A DNA stretch of 64,000 bases from the IMG/VR virus record IMGVR_UViG_3300026534_000035, positions 1 to 64,000 of that record; one strand, written 5' to 3'. The DNA is from a virus. Positions 32,597 through 41,385 of this stretch are shown piece by piece. Position 1 is the first letter of the stretch, and each line of letters starts with the position of its first letter. A model generated the notes under the pieces. The model was not told the origin of the DNA. It saw only the letters and a list, made by a program, of their open reading frames with translations, and did not search any database. The position numbers were made by a program, and so were the translations under genes.

Positions 32597-33469
32597 GAAG
32601 ATTTCGAGATTCCAGTTTGGGTCCTTCCTGGATTAGGATATGTAGCACAGAATTTTATTGAAGGCATTGGAGAAGAGGTGTATGTTCCCACTTTTACAAT
32701 CGATGCCTCAGCAGATTGGAAATTAACGTATGCACGTGACTCTCGTATTGATATTGCTCAACGTGCAGCTGCTAGAGTAGCCAAAGACTTGGCTAATTAT
32801 GAGGAAGAGTGTGGTTGGCGTGTAATTATGCCCGCTGCTACTTCTGCTTTTTCGGGTAAAGGTTTGTTGGGTTCTCGCCCAGCTCCTATTTATGAAATTA
32901 GCAACGCTTCTACAGGTGCTGGTTATTTGTCAAAGGAGCTGATTAATAAAATGATGGTGGGTTTCAAAAGAATCGGCCGTCAGTTAACTGACATTTATAT
33001 TTCTCCTGAGGACGCTGCTGATATTCGTGAATGGACTGACACAGATATTGATCCTGTCACTAGACGTGAGATTTTTCAGGCTTCTGGTATGGGATCTATT
33101 TGGAGTGTTAGGCTCCATGAAGTACAGCACTTAGGAGCTGTTGGGTTGTACAATATCAATGGTCATTCATCTCAGTATGGTAAATTTATTGCTGATAGTG
33201 GGGAAAGTTATAACGCTTATACTTTAGATAACCCCAATGTTACCAATGCTGATGGTACTATAGCTACTTTGGGCGAAACACAGATTATAGGTTTTGATTT
33301 GTCTACAAACGATTCACTAGTCATGCCTATCAGAAAAGAGTATGAAGCTCTTGAAGATCCAACTTTATTGCGTAGTCAAAAACAAGGCTTTTTTGGTTGG
33401 GCTGAATTAGGTTTCGCATGTTTGGATAGTAGAATGCTGGGAATTGGTGTTATTGACCGTAGTTTATAA
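32597..33469 (+). CDS. Major capsid protein, exon 3
   Basis: These 290 codons plus stop encode the bulk of the capsid protein: EDFEIPVWVLPGLGYVAQNFIEG, then PTFTIDASADWKLTYARDSRIDIAQRAAARVAKDLANYEEECGWR, DIYISPEDAADIREW and a C terminus near MPIRKEYEALEDPTLLRSQKQGFFGWAELG. This is the pattern of HK97-fold major capsid proteins of large phages. A GTG at 32594 gives a frame start but lacks a ribosome site and sits at the splice junction. The uninterrupted frame, together with exon 1, shows that the gene is intact rather than broken. Confidence 0.85.
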   Translation, partial: EDFEIPVWVLPGLGYVAQNFIEGIGEEVYVPTFTIDASADWKLTYARDSRIDIAQRAAARVAKDLANYEEECGWRVIMPAATSAFSGKGLLGSRPAPIYEISNASTGAGYLSKELINKMMVGFKRIGRQLTDIYISPEDAADIREWTDTDIDPVTRREIFQASGMGSIWSVRLHEVQHLGAVGLYNINGHSSQYGKFIADSGESYNAYTLDNPNVTNADGTIATLGETQIIGFDLSTNDSLVMPIRKEYEALEDPTLLRSQKQGFFGWAELGFACLDSRMLGIGVIDRSL

Positions 33470-33473
33470 AATG

Positions 33474-33522
33474 AAAAAAAGAGTCAATGTGCTCTGTTAG
33501 TAAAAGGGTGCAGAGCACATTG
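33474..33522. other. A-tract plus 12-bp hairpin after the capsid gene (copy 2 of 4)
   Basis: AAAAAAA (33474-33480) then CAATGTGCTCTG (33485-33496), perfectly complementary to 33511-33522, with a 14-nt loop. No T-run follows on the + strand; on the minus strand it reads as a strong intrinsic terminator. It may protect the capsid message or block antisense transcription. Confidence 0.6.
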
Positions 33523-33538
33523 AAACTTAGAATGGTTT

Positions 33539-33859
33539 ATGATGTTTTATAAATTAATTTTTGCAGTGGTAGTTACTGAAGCTTTTACTGAATTAATTAC
33601 TAAGGCTGAAATAACAGAGCCTATTAGGAAGTTTATATTTACTAAAGGACATAAGAACAGGGTTTTTAATTGGTTACATAGGTTATTGGATTGTGGGTAT
33701 TGTACGTCGGTTTGGATAGGTGCGTTTATGGCGTTGTTTTTATTTAAGGATGTTCATTTTGTGACCCCTTATTTGGATTGGTTGTTTATAGGATTGGTGC
33801 TTCATAGATTTTCTAATGTATTACATTTTGTAATTGATAAGCTTAGAGGATCAATGTAA
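33539..33859 (+). CDS. Small membrane protein (DUF1360-like)
   Basis: The 106-aa product has a hydrophobic N-terminal segment (YKLIFAVVVTEAFTELI). A later stretch, LLDCGYCTSVWIGAFMALFLF, is followed by a second hydrophobic segment (DWLFIGLVLHRFSNVLHFVI). The C-x-x-C followed by W-x-G resembles DUF1360 phage/bacterial membrane proteins. No clear ribosome site precedes the ATG. The role is unknown; a head-gene neighbour with membrane segments could assist assembly or lysis. Confidence 0.55.
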   Translation: MMFYKLIFAVVVTEAFTELITKAEITEPIRKFIFTKGHKNRVFNWLHRLLDCGYCTSVWIGAFMALFLFKDVHFVTPYLDWLFIGLVLHRFSNVLHFVIDKLRGSM

Positions 33860-33886
33860 TTTAAATTCTATGGAAGGAGCTTAAAT

Positions 33887-35884
33887 ATGGCAAGAAGCTT
33901 ATTTGAACAACTACAGCAAGTTAGAGGTACTCGTACATTTTTCACAGATATGAAACGACGCCTTGCTGAAACTGCTGGTAGACATTATTATACTGGCACG
34001 CTGACAGCCGTTTCTGGTTCTACTACAGTTACAGATCCTTCTAGTTTTGGAGTAGACGAGGTCAATAACTTCGTTGTTATTGATAGTGGCGCTGCAGCCG
34101 GCACTTATAAAATTACTGCCGTGTCTGGAACTACTGCTACTATTAATCCTGCAGCTGCTGGGAGTGATTCAAGTGCGGCTTATAGGCGACACTACTTTCA
34201 AAACTTGGAAGATGATTTGAACTATATTAGATACATGATGGATCTTGTTGTAGGTGAGGATAGTTGGTATGATGAGCCTAATACCAACCTTAAAGATATG
34301 GCTTATCTTATCCCCAAACGTCCTAATTATGTAGGGGAGACTTCTCAGTATGCTATTAGGCCTGGTACTGTTTCATTCGCCATTGATGATATTGATCAGA
34401 CTGGTAAAGTTAGTAGTGGTGCCCCTTCAACTGAATATACTGATAATACATCAAGTGTTTCGGCAGGTACATCTATTAGATTTACTGATGATAACACCAT
34501 GGAAATCAGTATTTCTGGCGGTTTTTATCCCGCGGATGAAGGCACACTTTATATTTATAGAGATTCTGCTGTTATAGGCCAGTTAGATCTGGCTTCTGCT
34601 TGGACTAGTGATGGTTGTTCTTACGAAGATTCTGAATCTGATGTAGGAACTAACCCAAATCACACAGCAGGAGGTACTGGTACTGACGTTATTAGTCTTA
34701 CTAATAGACGTTGTATGAATACATCAGTTGATGGTTACTCTAGTTTTTGGCCAGCCTATCAAATTGCTAGTATGAGTGCTACAGTGACTTTGCCAGCAGG
34801 ATTCCAGGGACAAATCACCGTACAACATTCTGTCGGTGGTAGTCAGAATTATACTTATGCTAGTTTCTGGGTAGATACAACAAGTCAGGCAATAACTGCT
34901 GCTGCTCCAACAGTTTCCTTGGCATCTGCGACTAATAAACATCTTAGCGGTGTTCCTTATTATACATCAAATACTACTTTCACTGTAACTGGTAATAATA
35001 GTGATACATTATTTGATCGTGGTTATGTTGATAATCCTATGACGTTGCATGTGGGACAATTTAATGCGTCTGATGTAACTCCTACATTATCGCAGATTGG
35101 CTTTACTGAGCCATTGGCCATTACTGATACTATATCAGGACAGTCAGGTTATTCCGCTACTATTACTGTTGGTACGGGTAATTTTAGGGATATGGATGCT
35201 AGAGCCCAGGCCACTTACAGAAATGTGTTTGCGAGTGCTACCTCTGGTGACTCTGCTGCTGGAACATATAGAATTGATACATATGGAACAACTAGCACGA
35301 GCACAGTAGAGTATTTTGATGATGAAAATAAACGTTTTAAGGGTGATGAGAATTTTAATAATACAAGTATTACTTGGACTGACAGCAACTGGAGTTCTTC
35401 TGATAATATTACTACATTAACAGAAAAAGGTCTGGTTGTTTATAATGGTACCTTAAAGTATCCTACAATTAATCATTCTACATTCTCCCCAGCCGGACCA
35501 GATTATTCAGGTCAGACAGGGGACTTTTATTATTACAGGGTGTTTATTGCTTCAGGCGTGTTTACTCAAGGTACTATAACTTTTGATGGTTGGAGTAATG
35601 CTCTTAATGTGATTCAAGGAAGTAACGTGCAGGTCCAATTAAGATATCCTAATTGCTCTGATTATGGTAATAACAATACAAGTGTTTGGCAAGATTTAAG
35701 TGTTGATCAGACGGTGTATGGAGGTAATGGGTGTCTTGGTTCTGGTTCGTCTGGATCTTCTGTTGCTTTTAGTTTTGGAACTACTAGCTCTAGTTCTTAT
35801 GGTAATAGAGTTATCATGAGAATTAAATTCTCAGCTAGTTCGGTGACGGCATTGAATTCTGTCACTTTTAGTCCTACATTGTAA
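33887..35884 (+). CDS. Virion appendage protein with the MARSL N-terminal anchor
   Basis: The 665-aa product begins MARSLFEQLQQVRGTRTF, and after an inserted beta region (residues 30-105) it resumes LEDDLNYIRYMMDLVVGEDSWYDEP. The same split motif is present at the start of the gene at 39511, so this is probably a shared virion-attachment domain. Residues 150-665 are beta-rich with Ser, Thr, Gly and Tyr (ISISGGFYPADEGTLYIYRD, GDFYYYRVFIASGVF), suggesting several Ig-like or jelly-roll units. Inferred to be a head or tail fibre. Confidence 0.6.
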   Translation: MARSLFEQLQQVRGTRTFFTDMKRRLAETAGRHYYTGTLTAVSGSTTVTDPSSFGVDEVNNFVVIDSGAAAGTYKITAVSGTTATINPAAAGSDSSAAYRRHYFQNLEDDLNYIRYMMDLVVGEDSWYDEPNTNLKDMAYLIPKRPNYVGETSQYAIRPGTVSFAIDDIDQTGKVSSGAPSTEYTDNTSSVSAGTSIRFTDDNTMEISISGGFYPADEGTLYIYRDSAVIGQLDLASAWTSDGCSYEDSESDVGTNPNHTAGGTGTDVISLTNRRCMNTSVDGYSSFWPAYQIASMSATVTLPAGFQGQITVQHSVGGSQNYTYASFWVDTTSQAITAAAPTVSLASATNKHLSGVPYYTSNTTFTVTGNNSDTLFDRGYVDNPMTLHVGQFNASDVTPTLSQIGFTEPLAITDTISGQSGYSATITVGTGNFRDMDARAQATYRNVFASATSGDSAAGTYRIDTYGTTSTSTVEYFDDENKRFKGDENFNNTSITWTDSNWSSSDNITTLTEKGLVVYNGTLKYPTINHSTFSPAGPDYSGQTGDFYYYRVFIASGVFTQGTITFDGWSNALNVIQGSNVQVQLRYPNCSDYGNNNTSVWQDLSVDQTVYGGNGCLGSGSSGSSVAFSFGTTSSSSYGNRVIMRIKFSASSVTALNSVTFSPTL

Positions 35885-35911
35885 ACTTATAAGAAAGGAG
35901 AAATCTAAATT

Positions 35912-38900
35912 ATGGCGTTTAATGATACTTATAGAGAAAGCATTCAAAGTAAGCATCTTAGCAATGTAGGATTTACTTCAACTGCCAAAGGCGTTACTAA
36001 TGAGGCATTTGCTCTTAAGAACCCACATCAGGTTTTAGCTAGTCAAGTTCCAGTAACTGATGTAGTTTCTGATTATGGGCCACTTACTGCTAGTGGTATT
36101 GCTGCTGGTAAAGTTGAAGAGCACATTGTAAAGCTAACAGCAGATCCTACAGTTAATAGTAATAAAGCGTGGATTGCTTACGAAGATAATTGTCAAACAG
36201 CAGGACATTCGTCTAGAGGTCATGTAAGATTAGACCAATGGATGAGATATGCTGAGACACAGTATAAACTACGATTATTTGAGGATAATGGTACAGGTAC
36301 TGGTTACGATTCCAATAAAGAAATTTTACCTTCAGAAACATCTTTCAATTGGGAATATGACCAGTCTGCTGGTGTTGTATATTTTGACGCGGACCCCTCT
36401 GCCAATGGTAAAACTCTTCCATTGTGGGGCGTTTTTTATAAATATACTGGTGATATGGTTTCGGATTCACTTGCGTCAATTAGTGGAACCGTTGGCGCCC
36501 ATAATCATGATGATAGATACTACACTAAGACTCAACTTGACAATGGTCAATTAGATAATCGTTATTATACAGAAACAGAGATAGATAGTATGCTGACTAC
36601 TACCTCTGGTTATTTACAAAGTGAAATTGATAATACGTATACTCAGTCTGAGGTTGATAGTTTAATTAGTACTACTTCTGGATCGTTGCAGAATGATATT
36701 GTTTGGGAACAAACCTGGAGTGGCGTAATTCAGCCCAAGGCTGGTAAATATTTAGGTTCACCTATTTATACTACGGGTGATGTAACAATTGGCGGAAATT
36801 TAACTGTTACTGGTACACAGTTTATTTCTAATACTGAGACAGTTCAAATTGAAGACAATTTATTAGTAATTAATTCTGGAGAAACCGGCGCAGGCGTAAC
36901 CGAAGGTCAAGCTGGTATTCAAGTAGATCGCGGGACTGCTCCTGATTATTTCTTCTTATATGATGAGAATCAAGATAACTTTAGGGTTGGGGTTTCTGGT
37001 ACTCTTCAGGCTGTTGCTACACGAGAAGACTCTCCAGATAGTAACAGGGTTCCTTGGTGGGATGGTACTAATTATAGATTTGATACACATGGAACCTCTT
37101 ATATAACGATTGATACTACAGCTGATTCTATTAGTGCTTATGCTGGTTCTACAAAGCTTATGGGGGTAGCTTCTTCCTCACAGAGTTTTGGTGATACAGC
37201 TGCTGATGGTACCAATATAGTTGTAAGTCAAAGTAATGAGACCGTTGTAATAACTGCATCTGGTGTAACAGAAGCTACTTTTGGTACTAATGGTATGAGT
37301 TTGAGCTCAGGTGCGTCTGTAACTGATATTACTACAGTGATGGCCACACCTGGTGATGACGATACGTTAGTTACTGAAAAAGCTATTTATACATATGTAG
37401 ATTCAGTTTCGGGTACTTTGAGCCAAAGTACTACTAATCTTGATATATATAGATCTTTTACAGATGGTACTTCTACATCTGATGCATCCGGTAATACTGA
37501 TACATTTACATTTGCAGGTACTGGTGGTACTACCGTAACTATTGATTCAGCTACGGATAAATTGACTATTGATTCTTTCGACACATTCTTAGATCTTACT
37601 GACACACCTGGTGCTTACACAGCTAATAATACTCTTTATATGACAGCTGCTGGAATTGCCAGTAATTCGTCTGTAACGTTTGATCCAAGTAATAGTGAAT
37701 TTAATGTAGGCGGTGTTTTTAGTTTATCGGCTGGTACTACTGTAAATGAAATAGTTTCAAGTGTTGATAGTAATTCTACTGATGATCAATTGCCCACAGC
37801 TGGTAGTGTGTTTAGTTTAGTAAATTCAGTTTCTGGTACACTAAGTAGTGCTACTACCGCTTTAGATTTTTATAAGTACATAACGGATGGCGCTAATACT
37901 GCTGAGGCATCCGGGAATGATGATACACTTACTTTTGCTGCTACTGGTGGGGCATCAGTTACAGTTACACCTGGAACTGACACTATTACTATCGATGCTT
38001 TTGATACATTCTTGGAATTGACAGATACTCCAAGTGGCTATACAGCTAATAATATGCTCTATATGACGGCTACTGCTGTTGCTGATACCTCTGCTATGAC
38101 ATTTAATCCTACAACTAGTGGTGTAACGTTTGCTCACGATGTTAGTGTTGAGGGTTATTTATCATTAGCTAGTGGAACTTCCGTTAATGAAATTGCAACT
38201 TCTATTGGCAGTAATACTAATGATCAGCTGATTACGGCCAAGGCGGTTGAAGATTATGTAGATGGCCAGATGAATTTGGTAGATGCATATAAATATGTAA
38301 CCAATGGTACTACAACAACTACAGCTTCAGGTCTAGATACACTTACTATAAATGGTAGTAACGGTGTGTCTATTACAGTAGATTCCTCTACAGATACAGT
38401 TAGTGTGGTTGGGCCTTCGCAGCCAGTGGCTTACGAGGCTGAACTTACTTATAACGCCTCCGGTGGTTATTGGGCATACAATGGCGGTTTTGCTTCAGTG
38501 CCTAGTGATTTAGAAGTGTTCTTAAACGGTGTAAAAAATAAGAACGATTCCGATTATTATACAGCCGCTGTTGTTGGTGGCGAGTTAAGAATCACCTTTG
38601 CCTTTGATACCTATGCGGAAGATTGGGCTAATATAACTTATGGTACTGTTTGGAATGGAGCTACTTGGTCTAGTATAACATCTAATGCTAATGTTTCATC
38701 TGGACAAAGAATTATTGTTGATACTTCTGGCGGAACTGCTTACACATTAACATTGCCTGGAAGTCCTACAATGGGAGATGAAATTCATTTCTTAGATGGT
38801 GGGTATAATTGTGGTACAGTTAATGTAACACTTGCTAGAAATGGTAATAATATAATGGGCTTGTCCCAGGATATGACTATTGATACAGACGGCGCAGCAT

Positions 38901-38947
38901 TTAAACTAGTGTATTATAATGCAAGTCGTGGTTGGGTTATTTTCTAA
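35912..38947 (+). CDS. Long modular tail fibre protein (1011 aa)
   Basis: Residues 190-250 carry H/D-rich HDDRYYTKTQLD / DNRYYTETEIDSML triplets, typical of trimeric phage fibre shafts. Residues 290-345 (GDVTIGGNLTVTGTQFISNTETVQIEDNLLVIN) recur in the gene at 45300. Residues 460-840 are about three tandem repeats of roughly 125 aa: SVSGTLS...LDIYR/DFYKY..DG, DTFLDLTDTPGAYTANN, SLSAGTTVNEIVSS. The last 85 residues (LPGSPTMGDEIHFLDG...LVYYNASRGW) match modules in the genes at 5937 and 49519. Inferred to be a large trimeric adhesin. Confidence 0.75.
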   Translation: MAFNDTYRESIQSKHLSNVGFTSTAKGVTNEAFALKNPHQVLASQVPVTDVVSDYGPLTASGIAAGKVEEHIVKLTADPTVNSNKAWIAYEDNCQTAGHSSRGHVRLDQWMRYAETQYKLRLFEDNGTGTGYDSNKEILPSETSFNWEYDQSAGVVYFDADPSANGKTLPLWGVFYKYTGDMVSDSLASISGTVGAHNHDDRYYTKTQLDNGQLDNRYYTETEIDSMLTTTSGYLQSEIDNTYTQSEVDSLISTTSGSLQNDIVWEQTWSGVIQPKAGKYLGSPIYTTGDVTIGGNLTVTGTQFISNTETVQIEDNLLVINSGETGAGVTEGQAGIQVDRGTAPDYFFLYDENQDNFRVGVSGTLQAVATREDSPDSNRVPWWDGTNYRFDTHGTSYITIDTTADSISAYAGSTKLMGVASSSQSFGDTAADGTNIVVSQSNETVVITASGVTEATFGTNGMSLSSGASVTDITTVMATPGDDDTLVTEKAIYTYVDSVSGTLSQSTTNLDIYRSFTDGTSTSDASGNTDTFTFAGTGGTTVTIDSATDKLTIDSFDTFLDLTDTPGAYTANNTLYMTAAGIASNSSVTFDPSNSEFNVGGVFSLSAGTTVNEIVSSVDSNSTDDQLPTAGSVFSLVNSVSGTLSSATTALDFYKYITDGANTAEASGNDDTLTFAATGGASVTVTPGTDTITIDAFDTFLELTDTPSGYTANNMLYMTATAVADTSAMTFNPTTSGVTFAHDVSVEGYLSLASGTSVNEIATSIGSNTNDQLITAKAVEDYVDGQMNLVDAYKYVTNGTTTTTASGLDTLTINGSNGVSITVDSSTDTVSVVGPSQPVAYEAELTYNASGGYWAYNGGFASVPSDLEVFLNGVKNKNDSDYYTAAVVGGELRITFAFDTYAEDWANITYGTVWNGATWSSITSNANVSSGQRIIVDTSGGTAYTLTLPGSPTMGDEIHFLDGGYNCGTVNVTLARNGNNIMGLSQDMTIDTDGAAFKLVYYNASRGWVIF

Positions 38948-39019
38948 TACCCCGTAATTATGTTTTAACCTATGTTTTAAAGGAAAAGTTAATGATTATT
39001 TAGAAAAGGAGAAGTTATT

Positions 39020-39481
39020 ATGAATGGTTATGTACAAAATAAATCACCTATGTGGGCTCACGCTATGAAAAGAACCATAGGCCCTGGTAGAAAGATACCT
39101 TTAGATGAACTGTATGAACAATATGGGAAGAAATATTCTTTGACACCTGGAGATGAATTCGTAGCGTGGCTCAAGAGTGTGAAACTTAAAGATACTAATA
39201 AATGGGAAGTAGTTTTATTGCCAGATAATGCTGAAATGGAAGAAGAAGTTGTTGTTTCTAAAGAAAAAGACGATAAAAGTTTAGGCAGGGTTGATGATAT
39301 GGATGCCTTGGATATTGTTGATCTTACTGTTAGAAAGGCTAGAGAACTAATTCCTGTTTGTACTAATAAAAAATTACTTAAATTAGCTTTAAATGAGGCT
39401 AATAGTAGAGCACATAAAGATAGTTTATGTAGAATTTTGAGAAAACGAATTCAAGAATTAGATAGTATGGTTAGAAGTTAA
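39020..39481 (+). CDS. Fibre-region protein with GPGRKIPLDELY motif
   Basis: The 153-aa product has residues 19-50 reading RTIGPGRKIPLDELYEQYGKKYSLTPGDEFVAWL, a compact motif likely to mediate virion contact. Then comes an acidic middle (EMEEEVVVSKEKDDKS) and a helical C terminus (LTVRKARELIPVCTNKKLLKLALNEANSR). An AAAAGGAGAA ribosome site is present. No family was firmly recognised. Position between two fibre genes suggests a minor structural or assembly role. Confidence 0.5.
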   Translation: MNGYVQNKSPMWAHAMKRTIGPGRKIPLDELYEQYGKKYSLTPGDEFVAWLKSVKLKDTNKWEVVLLPDNAEMEEEVVVSKEKDDKSLGRVDDMDALDIVDLTVRKARELIPVCTNKKLLKLALNEANSRAHKDSLCRILRKRIQELDSMVRS

Positions 39482-39510
39482 ATACATAATAGTTAGGGGG
39501 AAAATAAAAC

Positions 39511-40812
39511 ATGGCTAGAAGTTTACTCAGACAGCTAGAACAAATTAGGCGTTCGATGACATATGATGACGCGGTTTCTAATGTAAATTCTTCTAGTGTT
39601 GCAGAACCCACTGTATCAGGTTCCCTAGAGGCTGATTTGAATGTAATCAGAACTCTCGTCAAAGACGCTAAGGGTACTACCAACTGGTTTGATTCTTTAG
39701 GTAAGTATTTTGATCCTAGTAATACTGATGCCAGTAATACAAATAATAAGGAGTTGAATTTATCTAATTTATCTGGTAATACACTAGATGCAAAAACTAT
39801 AATTCTTCCAGTACGAGAAGATAACTCTGGGAATGGTTTTGCTGTAACTAGTGCTAGTACTGGGTTTCTATTTACTACTACGGCTCCATATGCTACTCCT
39901 GCCGACAGACGTGGTTTACCTATTTTTGCAAGTACTGCAAACAATGGGTCTTATTACGATGAGGGTGGCTCGGATCGTGTTTGTATGATAGATGTTATAG
40001 ATATGAATACTGGTTCTCAGATTAAAACCAATGCAGGTGACACTATCTATGCTAAGTTTCATGATGGTGCTGACTTTGCTGGTTCTGGCGCTGGAAATGA
40101 TGTTTATGTTCGTTTTTACGCCAATAATAGTGCTACAGATTTAAGCACAGTGTCGGGTACCACTCCTTCTCATATTCAGATTGTGTATCCTAGAAGAAAA
40201 GTTTTATCAGATATGGAAGAATATGATTGGGCACGTACAGATTTCATTAATTCTTGGGAAGGTGATGTAGAATTAATGGAAGATATTTATAACTTGTGGA
40301 GTTATACTGGTGCTACTGATAATGATGGCAGTCCTTTGCCATGGAGTAATGACACAGCTAGTTACATACTATCATCTAATCCAAGTGACTTGAAGTCCGC
40401 AGTTGATGCGCTTAATGATGGTATTGGGAGTAGATTATATTCCCAGGATAATTATATCAGCGATGGTCAAACTATTACAGCTTCTTTAGATGCTATTGAT
40501 CAAGAACTTAAAACTTTAAGTGATAGTATTACTGCAAGTTCAGCTGATAAATATGTGGAAACACTTAGTTCAAGTATTACTAAGAATGTAGCACATACGT
40601 TACCTGGTAGTATTAGTTATACTCCTGATTCTACATCCGGAGCTGAAGGCAAAAATATGGATGTATATGTAGATGGTCAGTTGCTCGCTGCTTCTACGGG
40701 TACTAATGGTGCCAATGGAGACAGAGATTATTCTGAAACTAGTAGTACAAGTATTACTTTTATGTTTGATGTACAGGCTGGAAGAAACATAACATATGTA
40801 ATAAGGCAATAA
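39511..40812 (+). CDS. Virion appendage protein with the MARSL N-terminal anchor
   Basis: The 433-aa product starts MARSLLRQLEQIRRSMTYDD, then SLEADLNVIRTLVKDAKGTTNWFDSLGKY, paralogous to the start of the 33887 gene, but here without the inserted beta region. Residues 80-230 are beta-rich (DAKTIILPVREDNSG, GDTIYAKFHDGADF). Residues 330-433 contain an Ala/Ser helix (ISDGQTITASLDAIDQELKTLSDSI) and a C-terminal beta unit (MDVYVDGQLLAASTG, ITFMFDVQAGRNITYVIRQ). Inferred to be a fibre or head appendage sharing the same docking site. Confidence 0.6.
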   Translation: MARSLLRQLEQIRRSMTYDDAVSNVNSSSVAEPTVSGSLEADLNVIRTLVKDAKGTTNWFDSLGKYFDPSNTDASNTNNKELNLSNLSGNTLDAKTIILPVREDNSGNGFAVTSASTGFLFTTTAPYATPADRRGLPIFASTANNGSYYDEGGSDRVCMIDVIDMNTGSQIKTNAGDTIYAKFHDGADFAGSGAGNDVYVRFYANNSATDLSTVSGTTPSHIQIVYPRRKVLSDMEEYDWARTDFINSWEGDVELMEDIYNLWSYTGATDNDGSPLPWSNDTASYILSSNPSDLKSAVDALNDGIGSRLYSQDNYISDGQTITASLDAIDQELKTLSDSITASSADKYVETLSSSITKNVAHTLPGSISYTPDSTSGAEGKNMDVYVDGQLLAASTGTNGANGDRDYSETSSTSITFMFDVQAGRNITYVIRQ

Positions 40813-40816
40813 GAAA

Positions 40817-40855
40817 TAAAAAATAACAGTGGCTCGATTATTTATCGGGCCACTG
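40817..40855. other. A-tract plus 12-bp hairpin (copy 3 of 4)
   Basis: AAATAAAAAATAA precedes CAGTGGCTCGAT (40827-40838), which pairs with 40844-40855 (one G.U) around a 5-nt loop. No T-run follows on the + strand. It lies between a fibre gene and a small helical gene. Confidence 0.6.
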
Positions 40856-40887
40856 AAGAATTTGGGTTTAAAGGGGGAAGTTTAAAT

Positions 40888-41241
40888 ATGCAAGTTCAAA
40901 GTCCTAATAGAGAAGAAGATACTAAATTAAGGAATATTTTATTTAAGGCCGAGGATAAGAAACTTATAAGTAAGGAAGAAGTTGGTTTTATTTCAGCTTT
41001 GGTAAAAAGATATAATGCTGAGATTGAACGAAAGATAAAACAGCTTTATACCCTTCAAGGGGAAATAGCACAATTAAAAACTAATGAATTGATTATAGTA
41101 AATATGTTAGAAAATGTTATAGCAGCTGCTGAAAGAGATGAAGCTAGACGGGAAACCATGAAGCGTATAAGAGGGGAAGGTCAGGAAACGGCAGCCGCTG
41201 AAAAACAGGAGTCAAGTGTAGAACCGACACATAGCGATTAA
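40888..41241 (+). CDS. Helical coiled-coil hypothetical protein
   Basis: The 117-aa product is charged and almost wholly helical. Residues 35-85 (SALVKRYNAEIERKIKQLYTLQGEIAQLKTN) have coiled-coil spacing, and the C terminus is a flexible Glu/Gln/Ser tail. An AAAGGGGGAAG ribosome site is present. No family was recognised. It may be an assembly chaperone for the surrounding fibres. Confidence 0.5.
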   Translation: MQVQSPNREEDTKLRNILFKAEDKKLISKEEVGFISALVKRYNAEIERKIKQLYTLQGEIAQLKTNELIIVNMLENVIAAAERDEARRETMKRIRGEGQETAAAEKQESSVEPTHSD

Positions 41242-41275
41242 ATAAAATACTTTTATATTGATAGAGGTAAATTTG

Positions 41276-41380
41276 ATGACCAGAACGTACTATTTTAAAA
41301 ACTCTGATAAAAATAGTCCACTCCTAAAGGAGTATTCTGGTCATTTGTATTTTGTGAGTATACAAAATAGGAGACGGTAA
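41276..41380 (+). CDS. Possible small protein (34 aa) in a structured RNA stretch
   Basis: ATG 41276 to TAA 41378-41380 has ATAGAGG 10 nt upstream and encodes MTRTYYFKNSDKNSPLLK... ending QNRRR. The same DNA holds nested inverted repeats: TGACCAGAA (41277-41285) with TTCTGGTCA (41335-41343), and ACTCCT/AGGAGT (41320-41333). Either the peptide or the RNA structure, just before a fibre gene, may be what is selected. Confidence 0.35.
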   Translation: MTRTYYFKNSDKNSPLLKEYSGHLYFVSIQNRRR

Positions 41381-41385
41381 TTTAC

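Noticed and set aside
39471-39944. Minus-strand frame of 157 codons
   Set aside because: It lies wholly over the well-supported + strand fibre gene, has no ribosome site or recognisable domain, and no other genes lie on the minus strand.
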